A program made the position numbers and the translations under genes. A stretch of 64,000 nt of DNA, from positions 62,001 through 126,000 of the forward strand of contig CALXXL010000004.1 in the NCBI GenBank assembly GCA_944392655.1, written 5' to 3'. The notes below the pieces were generated by a model, which had not been told where the DNA came from, ran no database searches, and saw only the letters and a program-made list of their open reading frames with translations. Position 1 is the stretch's first letter. The number at the start of each line of letters is the position of its first letter. Of this stretch, positions 1 to 7,539 are shown piece by piece. Origin of the DNA: an uncultured Victivallaceae bacterium (GTDB taxonomy: Bacteria > Verrucomicrobiota > Lentisphaeria > Victivallales > Victivallaceae).

Positions 1-624
1 TATGTATTTCTGGAGAAATGGTTTCAATTTCACCGGGATCAGATCAAGGTAGACGAGCTTATACGCGGTTTAACGAATGTTCTTAGGCGGGATGGTTTTA
101 TAGAAGCGATCAGTTTGTGTGACCACACGCCGGGACCTGCGGCGCGGGTATTAACGGCGATGATACTTGCGTGTGAGCGTGGGGAGAAGGATCTGGAGTC
201 TGCGGCGGAGGATGCGGCTTTAACGGAGATTCCGAAGTTGGAGCGTAAGCTGGCGGTATTGGGGACGATAGGTTACATTGCGCCGTTACTGGGATTATTT
301 GGTACGGTACTGGGTATGATCCGTCTGTTTCAGACGGTCGCGGCGGAAGAGTCGACCTATCTGACGGCGACGTTGCTCTCGTCGTCATTAAACATGGCGT
401 TATTGACCACTGCGGCCGGGCTGGCGGTAGCGATACCGTGTTATGTAGCGTACAACTATCTGGTGTCGCGTGTGGATGCGATGACGCTGGACATGGAGAA
501 AGCGTCGCGTGAGATGCTGCGTTTTTTTGCCTCGCATCAGCGTGGGGCGGACAAAGCGCGCAGTGAAGCGGCGGAGGTAGAGCTGGAAAATGTTGCGGAG
601 TCAGAATCCGGAGACGAAGCGTGA
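1..624 (+). CDS. exbB: ExbB/TolQ/MotA-family proton channel subunit, 5'-truncated
   Basis: Inner-membrane channel subunit that uses the proton gradient to energise outer-membrane transport together with ExbD and TonB. The frame is open from base 1, so the N-terminus lies outside the window; a TTG at 115 is only an internal codon. Of 207 visible residues, two hydrophobic segments (about 84-106 with a G-L-F-G-T-V-L-G-M signature, and 133-154) match the last two ExbB membrane helices, and a charged cytoplasmic tail follows. The stop overlaps the exbD start by 4 bases, which indicates translational coupling. Family assignment is firm; ExbB versus TolQ is chosen because ExbD- and TonB-like genes follow. 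Confidence 0.93.
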   Translation, partial: YVFLEKWFQFHRDQIKVDELIRGLTNVLRRDGFIEAISLCDHTPGPAARVLTAMILACERGEKDLESAAEDAALTEIPKLERKLAVLGTIGYIAPLLGLFGTVLGMIRLFQTVAAEESTYLTATLLSSSLNMALLTTAAGLAVAIPCYVAYNYLVSRVDAMTLDMEKASREMLRFFASHQRGADKARSEAAEVELENVAESESGDEA

Positions 625-1085
625 ACAGATCGAATTGCAATGATTTTCACCGGCGGAAGTTCTGCACCAAACTCCGGCAGTTTTCCGGACGTCCTGATTT
701 GACGCCGTTGGTGGATGTATTTTTCATACTGCTGCTGTTTTTTCTTTTCTCGAGTTCATTTATTCAGATATCGGGGATACAGTTTGAGTTGCCGCGTGTG
801 GATGCGCCGTACAGTTCCGGGGGGCTTGAGCGTCATGTAATAACGGTGAGCTGGTCGCCCGGCGGGAATCAGATATACTTCAATGAGCGTCCGATGACGC
901 TGGATATGCTGAAGGCCGAGTTGGGCAATATCGATGGGCGTGGCAGTCGCATACTGCTCTACTGTGATTACCGTGTGAGCAGTGGAGATGCGCTGGAGAT
1001 ACTGACATTGGCGCGAAAAGCCGGTCTTCCGGTAACTTATGCGACGATGCCCGGCAGTAAGATGGATCAGGCGGTATTTGAGTAA
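621..1085 (+). CDS. exbD: ExbD/TolR-family biopolymer transport protein
   Basis: Partner of ExbB in the proton-driven energy-transduction complex. The start is GTG at 621, inside a GTGA overlap with the exbB stop. A single membrane helix (about residues 29-48) carries the conserved aspartate in T-P-L-V-D-V (Asp32), the residue that conducts protons in this family. A periplasmic domain follows, ending in an ExbD-like segment (residues about 110-145). At 154 residues it has the usual ExbD length. It lies one base from the TonB-like gene. Confidence 0.93.
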   Translation: MNRSNCNDFHRRKFCTKLRQFSGRPDLTPLVDVFFILLLFFLFSSSFIQISGIQFELPRVDAPYSSGGLERHVITVSWSPGGNQIYFNERPMTLDMLKAELGNIDGRGSRILLYCDYRVSSGDALEILTLARKAGLPVTYATMPGSKMDQAVFE

Positions 1086-1086
1086 T

Positions 1087-1824
1087 ATGTCGTTGACGTT
1101 GTTAAAACACGATGAAAAATTTTACCGGCGTTGCGATATATTTGCAGCGTTGTCACTTACTTTATTATTTCATGCGGTGCTGCTGGTTCTGTTCAAGAGT
1201 CCTGAAGAGCAGGTGAAGCGTGCGGGCTATGAGCTTCCGGAAGTCGGGGTAATTGATTTAAGCGACGAATCGGATCCGGAGGCCTGTGAATTGTTGAGTT
1301 ATATAAAAGTGCATGATCCCTCCTTATTTGTATTGAGCGACAAGGATGTCGGTTACAGTTATATTTGCCGTCAGCCGGATCTCCGTCCGTCCTTACCGGC
1401 AGAGCGTCCGGTTAAGGTCGTGGAACGAGGTAGTTATGAGCTGCCTTCAGATGTGGCGATAAAGATATCGCCGCGTCCTGAGGGGGTGATAGAGCCAGGG
1501 TTGCTGCCGGTACTGTTGTCACACAGTGGGGTTGGTGCAGTTCTGGACCGCCGTTATCCTGAAATAGATTTTTCCGGAGGCTATATTCCGTCAAAACGTT
1601 ATGATTTTTCCGGATATGAGGATAAGATTGCTGGCATTGCTGAAATAGTATCGTGTTACCGGGTGGAATTTTCCGGGGAAGATGAGCTTCCGCGGGTGGA
1701 AGTGCTTAAGAGCAGCGGAGATGTATTGCTGGACAATGCGGTTGTAGTTGCGCTTCTTGGAGACATGGATTTACGGAAAAACCGTAAGAGTGTAACGGTT
1801 ACGGTGCGTTGGAAGGAGGGTTAG
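1087..1824 (+). CDS. TonB-like energy transducer
   Basis: Predicted periplasm-spanning protein that would carry energy from ExbB/ExbD to outer-membrane receptors. The start chosen is ATG 1087, directly after exbD; a longer in-frame reading upstream overlaps exbD and has no better ribosome site. The product has 245 residues: a short cytoplasmic N-terminus, one membrane helix at about 19-36, a variable middle, and a C-terminal ~70-residue segment (V-E-V-L-K-S-S-G ... V-T-V-T-V-R-W) with the beta pattern of TonB C-terminal domains. It lacks the long Pro-Lys linker of classical TonB. The call rests on weak sequence features plus strong context. Confidence 0.72.
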   Translation: MSLTLLKHDEKFYRRCDIFAALSLTLLFHAVLLVLFKSPEEQVKRAGYELPEVGVIDLSDESDPEACELLSYIKVHDPSLFVLSDKDVGYSYICRQPDLRPSLPAERPVKVVERGSYELPSDVAIKISPRPEGVIEPGLLPVLLSHSGVGAVLDRRYPEIDFSGGYIPSKRYDFSGYEDKIAGIAEIVSCYRVEFSGEDELPRVEVLKSSGDVLLDNAVVVALLGDMDLRKNRKSVTVTVRWKEG

Positions 1825-1830
1825 GGCTTT

Positions 1831-2070
1831 ATGTTGCCATTTTCCTTTGCAGACGGGCTGTTTTTCTATGCTGCGTTGTGGCTGATACTGATAATATTCT
1901 TATGGTTAAGGGAGCTGCATCGCAACCGCCGTTCCGGCTGGGAGCTGGTAAAGGGGCGTCTGTTCAATTGCAGCAGTTGTCATCACTCCTTTATAGTAAA
2001 GGATTCGCGGAATGTGGTGCGCTGTCCGAAATGCAATGCGATGTGTATTTTGCGGAAACATCGCAATTGA
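1831..2070 (+). CDS. Small membrane protein with C-terminal zinc ribbon
   Basis: A 79-residue protein of unknown function. Residues about 8-26 form one hydrophobic helix; the C-terminal half has two Cys-x-x-Cys knuckles (C-S-S-C and C-P-K-C) about 18 residues apart, a small zinc-ribbon layout. A clear ribosome site (GGAAGGAGGG at 1811-1820) precedes ATG 1831, and the spacing to the TonB-like gene is 6 bases, so it is the last gene of the exb operon. A membrane-tethered zinc ribbon is not a standard Ton component; its role here cannot be stated. Confidence 0.75.
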   Translation: MLPFSFADGLFFYAALWLILIIFLWLRELHRNRRSGWELVKGRLFNCSSCHHSFIVKDSRNVVRCPKCNAMCILRKHRN

Positions 2071-2177
2071 TCTGCAGTTTTGCTTGTAAAAGTCGAGTAG
2101 GAATGTAAAGTATTTGCTGATCTGTGATTATGAGACATGGATCTGAAAATAAAAAAAGAAAAGAATGGAGTTGAATA

Positions 2178-3032
2178 ATGAAAATCGGGATGATAGTTGA
2201 AATGTTGCGCAAGCCGCTGCGTGAAGCGTTGAAGACGGCGGCGGAGATGGGCGTAAGTGGCGTACAGATATACGCAGTATACGGTACGGATCACAATCTT
2301 ATGGAAATGAGTGATGATGAAGTCCGTGATCTCAAGAAATATTGTGATTCCCTGGGTTTAACGGTCAGTGCGGTCTGCTGTGATCTTGGTGGACATGGTT
2401 TTGCGGATGCCGCGGGCAATCCTGAGCGTATAGCGAAAACGAAGAAGATCATCGACAAGGCTGCTCTGCTTGACACGCATGTATTGACAACGCACATAGG
2501 AGTAGTTCCTTCTGATCCGTCGAATCCGCGTTATCCTGTAATGGTTGAAGCGATGCGTGAATGCGGCGAATATGCTTTGGCGCATGATATGGTTATGGCG
2601 ATTGAAACCGGACCTGAACCGGCTAAGACGCTGAAGCGTTTCCTGAGTGACATCAACTGCAAAGGTTGCGGTATCAACCTTGACCCGGCGAATCTGGCGA
2701 TGGTGTGTAAGGATGACCCGGCGCAGGCGGTATTGACGCTGGCAGGCAACATAGTGCACACGCATGCCAAGGATGGAGTCAATCTGCGTGATTGTGATCC
2801 TGAGATTGTCTACGGTGCTTTTGCGGACGGAGGTTTTGCGAAGATGGTGGAAGAGGGCGGAGCCTTTTTCCAGGAAGTTCCGCTGGGGACAGGTGATGTT
2901 GACTGGGATGCGTACTTAAGCGCGTTAAAAGAGATCGGCTATGATGGTTATCTGACGATTGAGCGTGAAGTTGGTGCGGATCCGAAAGCTGATATCGCCA
3001 TGGCGATAGAGTTTTTAAAAGCGCGGATTTAA
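2178..3032 (+). CDS. Sugar phosphate isomerase/epimerase (xylose isomerase-like TIM barrel)
   Basis: Cytoplasmic TIM-barrel enzyme of the AP-endonuclease-2/xylose-isomerase-like family, which isomerises or epimerises sugars or inositols using a divalent metal. Typical metal-site strands are visible: a glutamate in M-A-I-E-T-G near residue 140, H-T-H-A-K-D-G near 195, and the C-terminal L-T-I-E-R-E-V-G near 265. Its 284 residues fit the family. ATG 2178 follows GGAG at a fair distance. A strong terminator follows, so it is probably monocistronic. The exact substrate cannot be read from sequence. Confidence 0.85.
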   Translation: MKIGMIVEMLRKPLREALKTAAEMGVSGVQIYAVYGTDHNLMEMSDDEVRDLKKYCDSLGLTVSAVCCDLGGHGFADAAGNPERIAKTKKIIDKAALLDTHVLTTHIGVVPSDPSNPRYPVMVEAMRECGEYALAHDMVMAIETGPEPAKTLKRFLSDINCKGCGINLDPANLAMVCKDDPAQAVLTLAGNIVHTHAKDGVNLRDCDPEIVYGAFADGGFAKMVEEGGAFFQEVPLGTGDVDWDAYLSALKEIGYDGYLTIEREVGADPKADIAMAIEFLKARI

Positions 3033-3045
3033 GTTGCCAAAACAG

Positions 3046-3084
3046 ATTCCGGTGTTACTTTAACGGGGTGACACCGGAATTTTT
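3046..3084 (+). terminator. Rho-independent terminator after the isomerase gene
   Basis: A perfect 10-bp stem (ATTCCGGTGT at 3046-3055 with ACACCGGAAT at 3071-3080), a 15-base loop, then TTTT. It separates the isomerase gene from the NagX-like gene. Confidence 0.85.
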
Positions 3085-3108
3085 AATTTAGTGAAAGGTG
3101 ATGGAGTT

Positions 3109-4356
3109 ATGCCCAAGGTTGAGCGTGTAAGTTCGGTAGACATACTGCGTGGGATTGTCATGGCGACGATGATCTTTGTAAACTGCAGTTATTTCAATGC
3201 TCCGTGGTGGAGTTTGCACTACAAATCCGGTGGTGACGGGATAACCTATGTGGATCTGGTATTTCCCGGTTTTCTGTTTCTTGCCGGAGTAGCGATACCG
3301 CTGGCGTTTGAGCGTTATGAGAAGAACTGGCGCGGTCGCGGGCTTAATCTGTTTCATGTTATTTACCGTGCGGCAACGCTGATGATAATGGGGGTACTCT
3401 ATGTAAATATGAGTCCCGATGTAGAGAAGATGGGGTTAACCTACCGCTGGTGGCTGATAATACCATTGCTTTTAATCTTCATGGTATGGCACCAGTACCG
3501 TGGGGAGAAGCGCTGGGGGCATTGGGTATCGAATATAATCAAGCTGTGCGGTGTAGCCGGTTTAATCTGGTATTTCAGTTATTATGAGACGCCTTGGGGC
3601 AGTGGTTTACAGGCCTCGTGGTGGGGTATACTTGGTCTTATCGGGCGTTCATATTTAATTGCCTCGCTGTTGTACATGATAATAGGGCGTCGGACGGAGC
3701 TGCTGATGTTTGCGGTGCTGATGATGACGCTGATACATATAGTTTCATTTGGCGGTGGATTGAATGAGTGGTGGTATCTAGGTTTTGGCGCTCCGGTTTC
3801 GATATTCTGGGGGCAGGGTTCGGTAACTATGCTTGGCGTAGTGTGCGGGGCTAAGCTGCTTGAGGCGCAGAAGGAGGGAGACCGGGAGCAGCGCCATCGT
3901 GATCTGTTAAGATTTTTCATTTTCTTTGCGTTATTGAGTTTTATCTGCGGTGAAGTGTTGCATAAGATATACGGTATTCATAAGGATTCGACATTTCCTG
4001 CGTATGTCTATACCAGTGTTGGTTATACGATGCTGGTTTGGATAATGGTTTATCTGATATCGGATATCAAAGGGATCAACAATGCGGTTACGCGTTTTTT
4101 CTTGCAGGTTGGTTCTGTTCCGTTGACGGCGTATGTGATGAGTTCGCTGGTAAACAAGCTGCTGTCTGAGATTCCGCTGTTCGGAAAGACGGTGTTCCAC
4201 TGGTTGTTCAAATCGCTTGGGCCATGGGCGGCGGATCTGGGCTGGCCGATGTGGATTGCGCAGTGGCTTGGTGCGTTGCAGACGGTATTTTTTGTTATAG
4301 TGGTCTGCTTAATCTGCATAGGTCTCAAGCGGGCGAAGATATTCCTGAAGATCTGA
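3109..4356 (+). CDS. NagX/HGSNAT-like acetyltransferase, DUF5009-type membrane protein
   Basis: Polytopic membrane protein of the heparan-alpha-glucosaminide N-acetyltransferase/NagX type, which transfers acetyl groups across the membrane to amino sugars. The start motif R-V-x-S-V-D-I-L-R-G is the family hallmark, followed by M-x-x-V-N and a L-V-F-P-x-F-L-F-L-A-G-V loop. About ten hydrophobic helices run through the 415 residues. ATG 3109 was preferred over in-frame GTG 3091 because an AAGGTGATGGAG ribosome site lies between them. Substrate unknown; a role in polysaccharide-derived amino-sugar handling is inferred from the glycan-oriented gene set. Confidence 0.85.
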   Translation: MPKVERVSSVDILRGIVMATMIFVNCSYFNAPWWSLHYKSGGDGITYVDLVFPGFLFLAGVAIPLAFERYEKNWRGRGLNLFHVIYRAATLMIMGVLYVNMSPDVEKMGLTYRWWLIIPLLLIFMVWHQYRGEKRWGHWVSNIIKLCGVAGLIWYFSYYETPWGSGLQASWWGILGLIGRSYLIASLLYMIIGRRTELLMFAVLMMTLIHIVSFGGGLNEWWYLGFGAPVSIFWGQGSVTMLGVVCGAKLLEAQKEGDREQRHRDLLRFFIFFALLSFICGEVLHKIYGIHKDSTFPAYVYTSVGYTMLVWIMVYLISDIKGINNAVTRFFLQVGSVPLTAYVMSSLVNKLLSEIPLFGKTVFHWLFKSLGPWAADLGWPMWIAQWLGALQTVFFVIVVCLICIGLKRAKIFLKI

Positions 4357-4381
4357 TGCGGGATGCAGGTTTGTTGGTTGA

Positions 4382-4417
4382 CGCTTCTCTCTTCTAAAAG
4401 AGAGGAGCGTTTTTTTT
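4382..4417 (+). terminator. Terminator whose 3' arm holds the next gene's ribosome site
   Basis: A 12-bp stem (4382-4393 with 4398-4409, one G-U pair), loop CTAA, then eight T (4410-4417). The AGGAG at 4403-4407 that would serve the gene at 4416 lies in the 3' arm, and the T-run supplies the first two bases of its TTG start codon. Confidence 0.88.
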
Positions 4418-4868
4418 GGGCGACAAATACTATCGCAAAGAGTTTCCGGAACTGGCGGAGCAGTACATTAAAGATGGTCTGAGCCTGCCTGAGATCGCGT
4501 CAAAACTGGGCTTGACTCTGAATCAGTTGAATGAGCGTGCGCACGTGCATCCTGACTTTGCCGCGGCGCTGCGTCTGCCGTTTGGCGGAGAACACTTGAA
4601 TGACAAGGTTGAGGAAGCGCTGCTGCGCCGGGCGCTGGGTTATCAGAGTAAAGAGATTTACAGTGAAGAGATCGTTGATTCGGAGACAGGAGAGGTGATA
4701 AAGCAGCTCAAGCGCCGGACGGTGGTCAAAACAGTTCCCCCGGACGTCCGTGCTGCGTTGCTGTGGTTGCAGAATCACCGTCCTGACGTCTGGGGCAGTG
4801 GCGCCGGAGCGTCGGATATAGACCGTCTGTTATCGGGGATGGATCCGGAGGACAGTGATCTGCTTTAG
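4416..4868 (+). CDS. Phage terminase small-subunit-like protein (orphan)
   Basis: A 150-residue protein that resembles DNA-packaging small subunits: an N-terminal homeodomain-like helix-turn-helix (Y-I-K-D-G-L-S-L-P-E-I-A-S-K-L-G-L-T, about residues 17-34), a middle region with E-E-A-L-L-R-R-A-L-G-Y, and the typical end K-T-V-P-P-D-V-R-A-A-L-L-W-L-Q-N-H-R-P-D-V-W. The only start not blocked by an upstream stop is TTG 4416; the in-frame stop is at 4395. No large terminase, portal or other phage gene is nearby, so it is a remnant or a domesticated DNA-binding protein. It converges with aroC, 4 bases away. Confidence 0.65.
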   Translation: MGDKYYRKEFPELAEQYIKDGLSLPEIASKLGLTLNQLNERAHVHPDFAAALRLPFGGEHLNDKVEEALLRRALGYQSKEIYSEEIVDSETGEVIKQLKRRTVVKTVPPDVRAALLWLQNHRPDVWGSGAGASDIDRLLSGMDPEDSDLL

Positions 4869-4872
4869 TTGG

Positions 4873-5925
4873 TTATATTCTTGCCGCGCGGTTGCGCATA
4901 ATCATATCGGCGATAACGGCGGCGGCCATTGCCTCGAGGACGACGGCGATTCTCGGGCAGAGGCACGGGTCGTGCCGTCCGGTAATAAGGCACTGGGTGG
5001 ATTCGCCGTTTTTGCCGGAGCATTTCTGCGGCTGGGCGATGGATGGAGTCGGCTTGACCGCGATGCGGAAGACGATGGGTTCACCGTTGGATATACCGCC
5101 CAGAATACCTCCGGAATTATTGGAGAGATATCCGTGTTCGAACTGGTCGTTATTCTGGCTTCCGCGCAGAGATGCCGCCTCGAATCCGAGTCCGAACTCG
5201 ATTGCTTTTACGCCGCCAATAGAGAGGGCGGCTTTGGCGAGTTCGGCGTCCAGTTTATCGAAAGCCGGCTCTCCGAGTCCCGGCATAACTCCGCTGATAC
5301 GGCATTCGACGATACCGCCTACGCTGTCGCGTTCGCTGAGGGCGGAGCGGATCTCTTCGGCCATAGCGACAGCGGCCTCCGGGTCGGCGCATCTCACCGG
5401 ATTATTTTCAATAGTGTCGGGTATAAACTGCTTTGCGGTTATTTTGCCGACTCTGGTAACGTATGCGAGTACCGAGATATTGAAATGTTTCAGAATCTGC
5501 TTTGCCACGGCGCCTGCGGCTACCCGTGCGGCGGTTTCCCGTCCGGATGACCGTCCTCCGCCGCGGTAATCGCGGATACCGTATTTAAGGAAATAGCCTG
5601 CATCGGCGTGACCGGGGCGGAAGATATCTTTAATTGCGCTGTAATCCTGACTGCGCTGATCCTGATTCCGGATAATCATAGCGATCGGGGTACCGGTGGT
5701 AAGTCCCTCGAATACTCCTGAGAGGATTTCTGCCGAGTCGCTCTCTTTTCTCTGGGTGGTAAGTTTTGACTGCCCCGGTCGTCTCCGGTCGAGTTCGAGC
5801 TGAATCATGCTGATATCGAGGGGGATACCGGCAGGTACGCCGTCAACGATGACTCCAATGGCGGCTCCGTGTGATTCGCCGAATGTGGTAAAGCGGAATA
5901 TTTCTCCGAAAGAGTTCCCAGCCAT
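4873..5925 (-). CDS. aroC: Chorismate synthase
   Basis: Converts 5-enolpyruvylshikimate-3-phosphate to chorismate with reduced FMN, the last step of the shikimate pathway. The N-terminus reads M-A-G-N-S-F-G-E-I-F-R-F-T-T-F-G-E-S-H-G, the family signature including the catalytic histidine; G-G-R-S-S-G-R-E-T-A-A-R-V-A lies near 125. A longer reading to a TTG at 5945 adds seven non-family residues, and ACGGAGAT sits just upstream of ATG 5925, which fixes the start. The product has 350 residues. The gene lies 4 bases after the shikimate kinase gene. Confidence 0.97.
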   Translation of the reverse strand: MAGNSFGEIFRFTTFGESHGAAIGVIVDGVPAGIPLDISMIQLELDRRRPGQSKLTTQRKESDSAEILSGVFEGLTTGTPIAMIIRNQDQRSQDYSAIKDIFRPGHADAGYFLKYGIRDYRGGGRSSGRETAARVAAGAVAKQILKHFNISVLAYVTRVGKITAKQFIPDTIENNPVRCADPEAAVAMAEEIRSALSERDSVGGIVECRISGVMPGLGEPAFDKLDAELAKAALSIGGVKAIEFGLGFEAASLRGSQNNDQFEHGYLSNNSGGILGGISNGEPIVFRIAVKPTPSIAQPQKCSGKNGESTQCLITGRHDPCLCPRIAVVLEAMAAAVIADMIMRNRAARI

Positions 5926-5929
5926 AAAA

Positions 5930-6475
5930 TTATATCTCCGTTGCAATAAACTTCATAAGTTCAGAGTTGTTATCCCCGGCGCTGTCCTGCATATTTAGTT
6001 GAAATATCTTATCAGCGGTCGCGGTGAAGCTCTTCTCGCGTTCTGCGGTAATTTCGAGGAACTTCTTATACGGTTCAGGTTCGCTGGCGAGATAGGGCGG
6101 CAGGCCGCGTCCTTCGATGCGCTGATACAGAACCAGCGGATTTGCGGCGAGGTATACGACCACGCCGAGCGAGCGCCAGTTTTCCGGCATAAACGGGTTG
6201 GCCACGGCTCCGCCGCCGAAAGCGATAATCTGCTGATTATCGTTGTTATCCATCATAAATTGAACCGCTTCAGCTTCGAGTTTCCGGAAGAAGGTCTCTC
6301 CGTGTTTCCGGAAGATTTCGCGGCATGACAGTTTTTCATTATGCTTACGGGCATATATCTGTTCAATAACGTCGTCGGCGTCGATAAAATTCCGGTGCAA
6401 TTTTTCCGCGAGCATTCTGCCCTGGGTTGATTTACCGCAGTGCTTCATGCCGGTAAGAACGATAGTTTTGCTCAT
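5930..6475 (-). CDS. aroK: Shikimate kinase
   Basis: Phosphorylates shikimate at the 3-OH with ATP. A P-loop variant G-M-K-H-C-G-K-S-T (residues 8-16) is followed by F-I-D-A-D-D, the shikimate-binding D-x-D motif, F-G-G-G-A-V in the middle (shikimate site), and a lid segment with E-G-R-G-L-P-P-Y. At 181 residues it has normal length. The ATG overlaps the argB stop (ATGA), so the two are translationally coupled although they serve different pathways. aroK versus aroL naming is arbitrary here. Confidence 0.9.
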   Translation of the reverse strand: MSKTIVLTGMKHCGKSTQGRMLAEKLHRNFIDADDVIEQIYARKHNEKLSCREIFRKHGETFFRKLEAEAVQFMMDNNDNQQIIAFGGGAVANPFMPENWRSLGVVVYLAANPLVLYQRIEGRGLPPYLASEPEPYKKFLEITAEREKSFTATADKIFQLNMQDSAGDNNSELMKFIATEI

Positions 6476-7356
6476 ATTGAATCCGGTTTAACGATTTCCG
6501 TACCGACGCCTTTATCGGTAAATAGTTCGAGGAGGAGCGAGTGTTCGGCGCGTCCGTCGATCATGTGAACTTTATTTACGCCGCTGTTAAGGGCGGAGAG
6601 GCAGCTTTCGATTTTCGGGAGCATCCCGCCTGAGATGACCTTTGAGGCGATCAATTCCGGTACATCGGTAGTTTTGATAGTGGAGATGACGCTGGAAGGA
6701 TCGTTCTGGTCGCGCATAACGCCCGGCACGTCGGAGAGGAACACGAGTTTGCGAACGTGCAGTGCCTCTGCGACTTTGCATGCGGCGATATCGGCGTTGA
6801 CGTTGAAAACTTCGCCGTTTTTACCGGTTGCCAGAGGAGTTACAACGGGTATATATCCCTCCCAGATGGCGTGCATAATTGGAATGGGGTCGACGCCGGT
6901 GACATTGCCGACGAATCCGATATCGAGTTTTTCGCCGGTTTCCGGGTCGGTGGTAAAAGCTCTTTCTGCGGTCAGGATATGTTTCCCGGAGATGCCGATA
7001 GCGTTGCCTCCGGACTCTTTAGCGAGTTCGACAAGGTTGCGGTTGACCTGGTTATGCAGTACGTCGTCCACAATTTTGATAGTGCGTTCGCAGGTATGTC
7101 GCAACCCGTTGACGAATTTAACGGGAATATTCTGTTTTTTGAGTTCGGCTGATATAGCCTTGCCGCCGCCGTGAACGACGATAGGTCTCATGCCGATGCA
7201 CTCCATAAGTACCACGTCGCGCATGGTTTCGCGCACGAGTTCCGGATTTTCCATAGCGCTGCCGCCGAACTTGATTACCACCATAGCCTGGCGGAATTTC
7301 TGTATATAGGGCAACGCCTCCATCAAAACTTTGGCCTTCTGCAAACTCGATTCCAT
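6472..7356 (-). CDS. argB: Acetylglutamate kinase
   Basis: Phosphorylates N-acetylglutamate in arginine synthesis. Visible motifs: V-I-K-F-G-G-S-A-M (residues about 28-36, phosphate binding), V-V-H-G-G-G-K-A-I (substrate binding), N-V-N-A-D-I-A-A and G-G-M-L-P-K-I-E-S-C. The start is ATG 7356, preceded by AGGAG; a longer reading adds 16 residues with no ribosome site. The product has 294 residues. It heads a three-gene unit argB-aroK-aroC, a mixed arginine/aromatic operon. The acetylated-cycle partner argJ lies at 32671. Confidence 0.97.
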   Translation of the reverse strand: MESSLQKAKVLMEALPYIQKFRQAMVVIKFGGSAMENPELVRETMRDVVLMECIGMRPIVVHGGGKAISAELKKQNIPVKFVNGLRHTCERTIKIVDDVLHNQVNRNLVELAKESGGNAIGISGKHILTAERAFTTDPETGEKLDIGFVGNVTGVDPIPIMHAIWEGYIPVVTPLATGKNGEVFNVNADIAACKVAEALHVRKLVFLSDVPGVMRDQNDPSSVISTIKTTDVPELIASKVISGGMLPKIESCLSALNSGVNKVHMIDGRAEHSLLLELFTDKGVGTEIVKPDSI

Positions 7357-7471
7357 AACTGAAACTCCTGAATTATATGTTGATATAGTTAAATATACCA
7401 CCACAATTGCGTATGAACAACCTGTTTACTTAAAAAGGCGGATATAAAACCCGCGGTATTTCCGTCGAACC

Positions 7472-7500
7472 TTGAAAAAATGTTTTCCGGGCTGTATCTT
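7472..7500 (+). promoter_or_regulatory. Candidate sigma70-type promoter for the DEAD-box gene
   Basis: TTGAAA (7472-7477), 17 bases, then TATCTT (7495-7500), followed by an AT-rich start region, about 40 bases before the helicase start. The same TTGAAA-N16/17-TATNNT form recurs before trpB, the tRNAs and the methyltransferase in this window. Confidence 0.45.
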
Positions 7501-7539
7501 AATATATTATACATTATAGAATAAGGACAAGCAAAGAAA

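Noticed and set aside
1039-1086. Longer N-terminus of the TonB-like protein
   Set aside because: Overlaps the end of exbD and has no ribosome site; ATG 1087 is better placed.
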